Positions 6,526-10,952 of a stretch of 10,952 nucleotides of DNA are shown here, piece by piece. The stretch comes from an uncultured Lachnospiraceae bacterium (GTDB lineage Bacteria > Bacillota > Clostridia > Lachnospirales > Lachnospiraceae). The stretch lies in contig CAJTRL010000088.1 of the NCBI GenBank assembly GCA_910578715.1, forward strand, positions 1 through 10,952, in the 5' to 3' direction. The position numbers and the translations under genes are program-made. Position 1 is the first letter of the stretch. Each line of letters opens with the position of its first letter. The notes under the pieces were generated by a model that was not told the origin of the DNA, did not search any database, and saw nothing but the letters and a program-made list of their open reading frames with translations.

Positions 6526-6538
6526 AATCAGATATAAT
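6510..6538 (+). promoter_or_regulatory. promoter of the tRNA-Pro gene
   Basis: TTGCTT (-35, 6510-6515) and a perfect TATAAT (-10, 6533-6538) are separated by exactly 17 bp. Transcription would start near 6545, about 6 nt before the mature tRNA 5' end. This is a strong promoter consistent with a single-gene tRNA unit. Confidence 0.8.
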
Positions 6539-6550
6539 GATACATGTTTT

Positions 6551-6623
6551 CGGGATGTGGCTCAGGTGGTAGAGCGCTACTTTAGGGAAGTAGAGGCCGC
6601 AGGTTCAAGTCCTGTCATTCCGA
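6551..6623 (+). tRNA. tRNA-Pro (anticodon AGG)
   Basis: A complete 73-nt cloverleaf can be drawn. The acceptor arms CGGGATG and CATTCCG form 7 pairs including one G-U. The D stem is GCTC/GAGC, the anticodon stem CTACT/AGTAG with loop TTAGGGA, the variable loop AGGCC, and the T stem GCAGG/CCTGT with loop TTCAAGT. The anticodon AGG is at 6584-6586 and reads proline CCU, plus CCC/CCA if A34 is converted to inosine. C1-G72, A73 and G35-G36-G37 fit proline identity. CCA is not encoded and must be added after transcription. A34 is uncommon in bacterial tRNAs other than tRNA-Arg(ACG). The gene has its own promoter and terminator, and both flanking protein genes lie on the opposite strand. Confidence 0.93.
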
Positions 6624-6629
6624 TATCTG

Positions 6630-6664
6630 AAAAACCTTGAGAGCACGGGCTTTCGAGGTTTTTT
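6630..6664 (+). terminator. rho-independent terminator of the tRNA-Pro gene
   Basis: The left arm (6630-6643, AAAAACCTTGAGAG) pairs with the right arm (6650-6663) over 14 positions, including two G-U pairs, around a 6-nt loop, and runs into T6 (6659-6664). The run of A at the base also makes it potentially bidirectional. It lies 7 nt after the tRNA. Confidence 0.85.
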
Positions 6665-6761
6665 ATTTTCACAAACCATTCGTTTCACATTTTCCCGATA
6701 CGATTCTTATCATACAATATCTAAATAGCCGTTTCAAGACGAAAAATCCATTTTTGCAGAA

Positions 6762-6798
6762 ATGATAAAAGCGGCAGTCCCGTTACGGATTTGCCGCT
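6762..6798 (-). terminator. likely terminator of the thioesterase-EAL operon
   Basis: On the minus strand AGCGGCA (6798-6792) pairs with TGCCGCT (6776-6770), with partial pairing inside the 15-nt loop, followed by TTTT then ATCATTT. It begins 12 bp after the stop codon of the EAL gene. The stem is good and the U-tract only moderate. Confidence 0.65.
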
Positions 6799-6810
6799 AT
6801 GCTTTCTTAC

Positions 6811-8142
6811 TTATGCAATTACCAGACTGCCTCCCGCAAAACTCCGGTCCATAAAATTCTCAAAATCATTCTCCGGGATTGGTCTCGAAAAATAGTACCC
6901 CTGCTGCAGTTCACAACCTATTTCGGACAGGTAATCGCTCTGTTCCGATGTCTCCACGCCTTCGCACAGAGACGTAATGCGCAGTTTTTTAGCCATGTCA
7001 ATGATACAGGATATAATAATTTTATCGTTTTCTTTCAGGTTATTATCCGTCTCCTCGTCCTGAAGAAAAACCTTATCCAGCTTGATAATATCAATCGGAA
7101 GCCTGCTTAAGAGGTTTAGAGAAGAATACCCGGAACCGAAGTCATCCATAGATACCTTCGTTCCCATCTTATGCAGACCTTCTATCAGCTGCAGCGCTTT
7201 TTCGGTATTCTCGATATAAATGTTTTCCGTCAGTTCAAATTCTATCAGGTCCGGGCGAATCCGGTATTCGTCGAACAGAGACTGCACATAGGAAAGAATA
7301 TCCATTTTGTTCAGATGGGCTCTTGAAACATTGACGGAAATCGGCACAATCGGCTTGTTTTCCTTCATGCGGCCCGCAATAAATTTAAAGACTTCCCGGT
7401 ATACGAAATAATCCAGTTCCACGATTTGTCCGCTTTGTTCAATCATCGGAATAAACTCGTCCGGGTAAATAAAACGTCCGTCGGGCTTCTGCCAGCGCAC
7501 CAGCGCCTCCGCGCCGTCAATCCGTATGGAATCTGTCTTCATTTTCGGCTGGTAGTAAACCTTTAATTCTCCGCCCGCAATCGCTTTCGACAGCGAAGAA
7601 GTAATTTCTACCTCTTTCTTAATGCCTTCCACCATTCTGCTGTCAAAAAGCACACAGCAGTCATCTTTCATTTCTTTTGCAATCTTTCTCGCCAGATTGG
7701 CGTTGGACACCGCCGTAGCCGGGTCTAACCGCCTGTCCTCCTTCGATATAAAACTGATTCCCGTACAGAATTTCAGCCTCGCCGCCGAGTAGTTCTCCCG
7801 GAACCGCTCTTCCATTTCCCGATTGTGTCTGTTCACTGTCTCACGAACTTCTTCATTAGAAATGTCATTGCTGACCCTGGAAGCCATCACGATATTATCC
7901 GAGAATACTCTGGCTGCACATAACATACCGGCATTTCCCTGCGTCACCTGTCTTGTAAACTCTTTTAATAACATGTCTCCGCGCTGATATCCAAAGGTAT
8001 CATTAATATACTTAAAGTACTTAATGTCCGTATAGATAATCGCAATCCGGTAGCTATCCATTTTCTGAATTTCCAGCTCCAGCTTTTTCAGAAATTCCTC
8101 ATACCGGTCCAATCCTGTCAAAATATCTTTTACTTCTTCCAT
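6811..8142 (-). CDS. GGDEF-EAL protein: probable c-di-GMP phosphodiesterase with degenerate GGDEF
   Basis: This cytoplasmic protein of 443 aa has no membrane segment. An N-terminal GGDEF-like domain spans about 30-170, but its active-site loop reads FSDNI (80-84) instead of GGDEF, so it should not make c-di-GMP. The EAL domain (about 186-430) keeps every expected catalytic or metal-binding element: E212 in EAL, N271, ELTE (303-306), D333-D334 in DDFGSGYSS, K354, E394 in CEGVE and Q414-G415. It is therefore predicted to hydrolyse c-di-GMP to pGpG, with the GGDEF remnant perhaps sensing GTP or mediating dimerisation. No sensory domain precedes the GGDEF domain. The ATG follows AGGGG at a 7-nt spacing. 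It lies 18 bp downstream of the thioesterase gene, apparently in one operon. Confidence 0.92.
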   Translation of the reverse strand: MEEVKDILTGLDRYEEFLKKLELEIQKMDSYRIAIIYTDIKYFKYINDTFGYQRGDMLLKEFTRQVTQGNAGMLCAARVFSDNIVMASRVSNDISNEEVRETVNRHNREMEERFRENYSAARLKFCTGISFISKEDRRLDPATAVSNANLARKIAKEMKDDCCVLFDSRMVEGIKKEVEITSSLSKAIAGGELKVYYQPKMKTDSIRIDGAEALVRWQKPDGRFIYPDEFIPMIEQSGQIVELDYFVYREVFKFIAGRMKENKPIVPISVNVSRAHLNKMDILSYVQSLFDEYRIRPDLIEFELTENIYIENTEKALQLIEGLHKMGTKVSMDDFGSGYSSLNLLSRLPIDIIKLDKVFLQDEETDNNLKENDKIIISCIIDMAKKLRITSLCEGVETSEQSDYLSEIGCELQQGYYFSRPIPENDFENFMDRSFAGGSLVIA

Positions 8143-8160
8143 ATTGATACCCCTGCCGCA

Positions 8161-8583
8161 TCATAATTCCGCCTTCTCCAACGCCGTTGCAAAAGCCTTA
8201 TCATAATCCGGATATACCTTCTTCAAGAAAACCGGTTTTCCACCCCTGTCGACAAAGCAGTGTTCACTGCTCCCGGTCATCCTTGTCTCCCCGCTTTCCT
8301 TATCCGTAATGCAATAAGATAAAGAAAGTCTTACACCATTGTACTTTTCGAGCTTAATTGCAATCAATACGATATCATCAAAACGAACCATTGATTTGTA
8401 TTGACAGGAAATGCCTGTTACCGGACTTGCGATACCGTCCTTTTCCATCGCCCCATAATCTATGCCTGCCTGACGCATCCACCATATTCTGGCGGATTCC
8501 ATCCATCTGAGATAGTTGGAATGATGAATAATCCCCATCTGGTCGGTCTCATAGTACTGTGCCCGGTGCTCATAGGCTTTCAT
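8161..8583 (-). CDS. YbgC/4HBT-type hotdog acyl-CoA thioesterase
   Basis: This 140-aa single hotdog-fold protein probably hydrolyses acyl-CoA thioesters in the cytoplasm. The N-terminal signature of the 4-hydroxybenzoyl-CoA thioesterase/YbgC group is clear: YYETDQMGIIHHSNY (10-24), with D14 as the expected catalytic acid, G17 and H20/H21, followed by WMESAR (27-32). The length is usual for the family. The substrate chain length cannot be told from sequence, and no Tol-Pal genes, the proteobacterial context of ybgC, are nearby. An AAAGGGA ribosome binding site lies about 10 nt before the ATG. It is the first gene of a probable two-gene operon with the EAL protein, behind the promoter at 8627-8655. 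Confidence 0.9.
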   Translation of the reverse strand: MKAYEHRAQYYETDQMGIIHHSNYLRWMESARIWWMRQAGIDYGAMEKDGIASPVTGISCQYKSMVRFDDIVLIAIKLEKYNGVRLSLSYCITDKESGETRMTGSSEHCFVDRGGKPVFLKKVYPDYDKAFATALEKAEL

Positions 8584-8626
8584 TTGTAAACATTCCCTTT
8601 CCTACCATAATTTATGCCTAATTACC

Positions 8627-8655
8627 AGTCTACATTCATATGTTGAAAACGTCAA
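8627..8655 (-). promoter_or_regulatory. promoter of the thioesterase-EAL operon
   Basis: On the minus strand TTGACG (-35, 8655-8650) and TAGACT (-10, 8632-8627) are 17 bp apart. Transcription should begin near 8620, leaving a leader of about 37 nt. Confidence 0.6.
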
Positions 8656-8818
8656 GTATCTTTCTCATGATATTTCGGGCAAATATTGTGCTATTTTGTC
8701 TCAATATATTTCTAGTGTGCCATTTACCAATTGCATACACTTTTTGCGAAATCCAGGATTGCCTTTTACAAAGCGTTTAAGGGAAGCGGTGCAGTGGCAC
8801 GCCCGCCGAAAAACAATG
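8656..8818. other. non-coding spacer between pepD-like gene and thioesterase promoter
   Basis: This spacer is AT-rich over 8640-8760 and GC-richer next to the dipeptidase gene. A bulged weak stem (GTGC/GCAC with flanking GC) lies just after the dipeptidase stop codon but has no U-tract, so I do not call a terminator. No small gene is supported. Confidence 0.5.
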
Positions 8819-10258
8819 TCACCGCAGCACCTCCAGCAGATATTCCCACACCCGCTTCACCGACGCAATACTTAAGACTTCTTCCGTCGTATGGATGCCT
8901 TTCATATCCGGCCCGTATGAAATACAGTCCAGGTCCGGCAGCTTCCCGGAAAACAGGCCGCATTCGAGCCCGGCATGAATCGCTTCCACCCTGGGCTTTT
9001 CTCCATACATCTTCTCATAAACGCGAATCATTTTATCCCGGAGCGGAGAATCCTGGCGGTAAGCCCATCCGGGATAATCTCCCCGTATTTCCACTTTTGC
9101 ACCGGCCAGTGCGGAAATGGCAGCCAATTTTCTGCATACCGCTTTTTTCCCGCTTTCCAGGGAACTTCTGACCGCATAAGTCAACCGAAGGCACTCTTTG
9201 GAAAGCTCGAGCATTCCAAGATTCAACGATGTTTCCACCAGCCCCTTCACATCGGCGCTCATAGCCTGTATGCCGTTCGGCATCGACAACAGGCAGCAGA
9301 CCGCCTTCTGCATACATTTTTCCTGTAAGCAGTCCTCTGTCCGCTCCCCTTCTTCCGTTACTGTAATTCTGAATCCCGGGTCCTTGACAGCCAGCTCCCG
9401 CTGCAGCTTTTCTTCCATGCCGCCCAGAACCGCCAGACCCTTTTCTTTTTCTTCCACAGAGATAATCACGCGCGCATCGGTCTGGCGCGGTATTGCATTG
9501 TCTGCAAGGCCGCCTTCCAGACTGATGAAAGAAACAGAAGTCTCTGCAAGAAGCGCGTCCAGCACACGGCCCATCAGGCAGTTGGAATTTCCCCCTTCTT
9601 TGATGATTTCCGCGCCGGAATGGCCGCCCTGAAGCCCTTCTAAACGGATATGCAGTACGACGCCGCTTCTTTTTTCCCAGTCCACGGGAAGCCTGCACTC
9701 AGCTCTGCAGCCGCCCGCACAGCTCGTCAGCAGAACGCCCTCTTCCTCATTGTCCAGGTTCAGCATTCTGCGGCCTTTTAACGGCGACAAGTCGATTTCC
9801 CTCGCGCCGTCCATGCCGACCTCTTCTCCTACCGTCAGCACCGCTTCCAGCCGCGGGTGGGGAATATCTTTTGAATCCAGCAAAGCCATAATATAAGCCA
9901 CTGCGATTCCGTCGTCACCGCCGAGGCTCGTCCCTGCCGCGGAAATCAAATCGCCGTTCACCACAAGGCGCAGCGGCTCTTTTTCCATGTCGATGCCGCA
10001 GTCAGGCGCCTTCACGGCCACCATGTCCATATGCCCCTGTAAAATAAGCGTCTCTTCTTTTTCATAACCGGGTGCGGCTTCCTTTACGATAATGATATTG
10101 TTCCATTCGTCCTGTATACAGGAAAGTCCCCGCTCCTTTGCAAACTGTTTCAGATAATCGCTGAGCGCCGCCTCATTGCCGGAACCATGCGGTATCCTGC
10201 AGATTTCTTCAAAAAAATGAAAGACCGGACGCGGCTCCAACCCTTCCAATATGCCCAT
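8819..10258 (-). CDS. pepD: aminoacyl-histidine dipeptidase (PepD-like, M20 metallopeptidase)
   Basis: This cytoplasmic two-zinc dipeptidase of 479 aa belongs to the M20C group, which cleaves Xaa-His and other dipeptides such as carnosine. The metal ligands expected for PepD are all present: H76 and D78 (D as catalytic helper) in QGHMDMV, D115 in LGGDDG, catalytic base E145 and ligand E146 in GEEVG, D169 in LNLDN, and H456 in KGIHTTEE. GGHSG (211-215) marks the dimerisation (lid) domain inserted between the two halves of the catalytic domain. The length matches E. coli PepD (about 485 aa). An ideal AGGAGG sits 5-6 nt before the ATG. No convincing promoter of its own is visible between the rplT terminator and the start, so read-through from the ribosomal operon is possible. 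Confidence 0.93.
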   Translation of the reverse strand: MGILEGLEPRPVFHFFEEICRIPHGSGNEAALSDYLKQFAKERGLSCIQDEWNNIIIVKEAAPGYEKEETLILQGHMDMVAVKAPDCGIDMEKEPLRLVVNGDLISAAGTSLGGDDGIAVAYIMALLDSKDIPHPRLEAVLTVGEEVGMDGAREIDLSPLKGRRMLNLDNEEEGVLLTSCAGGCRAECRLPVDWEKRSGVVLHIRLEGLQGGHSGAEIIKEGGNSNCLMGRVLDALLAETSVSFISLEGGLADNAIPRQTDARVIISVEEKEKGLAVLGGMEEKLQRELAVKDPGFRITVTEEGERTEDCLQEKCMQKAVCCLLSMPNGIQAMSADVKGLVETSLNLGMLELSKECLRLTYAVRSSLESGKKAVCRKLAAISALAGAKVEIRGDYPGWAYRQDSPLRDKMIRVYEKMYGEKPRVEAIHAGLECGLFSGKLPDLDCISYGPDMKGIHTTEEVLSIASVKRVWEYLLEVLR

Positions 10259-10272
10259 TTTTTCCTCCTATT

Positions 10273-10287
10273 CCGCCGCACAGGCGG
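10273..10287 (-). promoter_or_regulatory. small GC hairpin next to the pepD ribosome binding site
   Basis: On the minus strand CCGCC (10287-10283) pairs with GGCGG (10277-10273) around a 5-nt loop, ending 2-3 nt before the AGGAGG ribosome binding site. It may influence initiation or be incidental. On the plus strand it is followed only by a short CATTTT. Confidence 0.35.
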
Positions 10288-10306
10288 CATTTTAATCATC
10301 CTTTTC

Positions 10307-10342
10307 AAAAAATGGAGAACAGCCTCCCGCCATTCTCCATTT
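10307..10342 (-). terminator. rho-independent terminator of the rpmI-rplT operon
   Basis: On the minus strand AAATGGAGAA (10342-10333) pairs perfectly with TTCTCCATTT (10319-10310) around a 13-nt loop, and the T-run extends to 10307. It starts about 44 bp after the rplT stop codon. This is a strong terminator that should largely separate the ribosomal operon from the dipeptidase gene. Confidence 0.88.
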
Positions 10343-10385
10343 GTATTGTTCCGTTTATTCCCGCGAGCAGCCTGCTGCGGAGTAT

Positions 10386-10742
10386 TTACTTTAGATTTGC
10401 TTTCGCCAGCTCTGCTAATGTCTTAAATCCATCTGCATCGTTGACTGCCATCTCCGCCAGCATCTTTCTGTTGATATCCACGCCGGCATTTTTCAGTCCG
10501 TACATAAATTTGCTGTAAGAAAGTCCGTTCATTCTCGATGCCGCATTGATACGGGCAATCCATAACCGTCTGAACTCACGTTTCTTTTCTTTTCTGCCCA
10601 CGTAAGAAGATGCCAGTGCTCTCATAACGGACTGTTTTGCTACTCTGTACTGTTTTGACCTTGCGCCTTTATAACCTTTCGCGAGTTTTAAAACTCTGTT
10701 GTGCTTTTTTCTGGCGTTCATACCGCCTTTAATTCTTGCCAT
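10386..10742 (-). CDS. rplT: 50S ribosomal protein L20
   Basis: L20 binds 23S rRNA early in assembly of the large subunit and in many bacteria represses its own operon through an RNA leader. The 118-aa length is standard. The N-terminal half is the basic extended helix region (MARIKGGMNARKKHNRVLKL onward) and the C-terminal half the small globular domain (SYSKFMYGLKNAGVDINRKM region). An AGGAGG lies 10 nt before the ATG. It follows rpmI by 44 bp, the normal order of the infC-rpmI-rplT operon. The regulatory leader and infC would lie beyond the right edge. Confidence 0.98.
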   Translation of the reverse strand: MARIKGGMNARKKHNRVLKLAKGYKGARSKQYRVAKQSVMRALASSYVGRKEKKREFRRLWIARINAASRMNGLSYSKFMYGLKNAGVDINRKMLAEMAVNDADGFKTLAELAKANLK

Positions 10743-10786
10743 GACTTCTATTCCTCCTTAACTCATCAGCTATAAAGCAATCTTTC

Positions 10787-10952
10787 TTACAGATACGGTA
10801 AAATCTTCTTCATATTCTTAACATTGGTTGCATCGGTTGTTGTTGTTTTTCTCAGATTTCTCTTTCTCTTAGCAGATTTTTTTGTTAAGATATGACTCTT
10901 ATACGCTTTTGCTCTTTTTAATTTACCTGTTCCGGTTACTTTAAAACGTTTT
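10787..10952 (-). CDS. rpmI: 50S ribosomal protein L35 (partial, N-terminus outside window)
   Basis: Translating the minus strand from the right edge gives 54 residues ending in a TAA stop at 10787-10789. They include KRFKVTGTGKLKRAKAYKSH, a lysine/arginine-rich centre (KKSAKRKRNLRK) and the ending NVKNMKKILPYL, which are diagnostic of L35. A full L35 is about 65 aa, so roughly the first 11 residues are missing beyond the window. L35 is a small component of the large ribosomal subunit, normally encoded between infC and rplT, and the following rplT agrees with this. Confidence 0.95.
   Translation of the reverse strand, partial: KRFKVTGTGKLKRAKAYKSHILTKKSAKRKRNLRKTTTTDATNVKNMKKILPYL

Noticed and set aside
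6742..6755. AAAAAT-CC-ATTTTT palindrome between the tRNA terminator and the EAL terminator
   Set aside because: A weak A/T-only stem with no associated gene end, most likely chance.
8681..8710. AT-rich inverted repeat ATATTG/CAATAT
   Set aside because: Six A/T-rich pairs with a 13-nt loop are expected by chance in AT-rich spacer DNA, and there is no positional logic for an operator.
8785..8818. Bulged GC stem just after the dipeptidase stop codon
   Set aside because: Only 4 continuous pairs plus a bulge, and no U-tract on the minus strand, so not supported as a terminator.
9033..9698. Minus-strand 221-codon frame within the dipeptidase gene
   Set aside because: It is arginine/glycine-rich out-of-frame translation of the PepD gene, which has complete metal-binding motifs in its own frame.

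Overview
The window looks like a chromosomal segment from a low-to-mid GC anaerobic Firmicute, most likely a Lachnospiraceae-type Clostridium relative. This rests on the rpmI-rplT pair with clostridial-style L35 and L20 sequences, strong AGGAGG ribosome binding sites, the DegV, dCache chemoreceptor and MATE families, and a tRNA without an encoded CCA end. It is mostly ordinary core and accessory chromosome. I see no phage, integrase, transposase, CRISPR array, toxin-antitoxin pair or obvious defence island.

Layout from left to right. Positions 1-210 hold a repeat-rich, hairpin-rich non-coding element: a 57-bp direct repeat with a 123-bp offset, plus nested inverted repeats. It is cut by the left window edge. 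A G-run block (237-258) follows, then an AGCS-family sodium/amino-acid symporter (+). The symporter overlaps tail-to-tail by 11 bp with a dCache methyl-accepting chemotaxis protein (-). Closely packed divergent promoters separate that gene from a DegV-family fatty-acid-binding protein (+). The degV terminator hairpin contains the stop codon of a convergent MATE efflux gene (-). The MATE gene lies 3 bp downstream of a small unrecognised gene (-) whose best start is GTG. A stand-alone tRNA-Pro with the uncommon anticodon AGG (+) has its own promoter and terminator. Beyond it, on the minus strand, a YbgC-like hotdog thioesterase is transcribed into a degenerate-GGDEF/intact-EAL c-di-GMP phosphodiesterase. 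A PepD-type M20 dipeptidase follows, and the right edge carries the rpmI-rplT end of the infC-type ribosomal operon.

Functional themes are amino-acid and peptide handling (symporter, amino-acid-type chemoreceptor, PepD), lipid and acyl-CoA handling (DegV, thioesterase) and signalling (MCP, EAL protein). Apart from two likely two-gene operons (small gene-MATE and thioesterase-EAL) and the ribosomal pair, the genes are separate units with recognisable promoters or terminators. The items most worth a second look are the left-edge repeat element, the tRNA-Pro(AGG), the G-run leader of the symporter, the amino-acid-sensor signature of the chemoreceptor beside the symporter, and the unknown small gene coupled to the MATE pump. 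Nothing here amounts to a clearly new multi-gene system.
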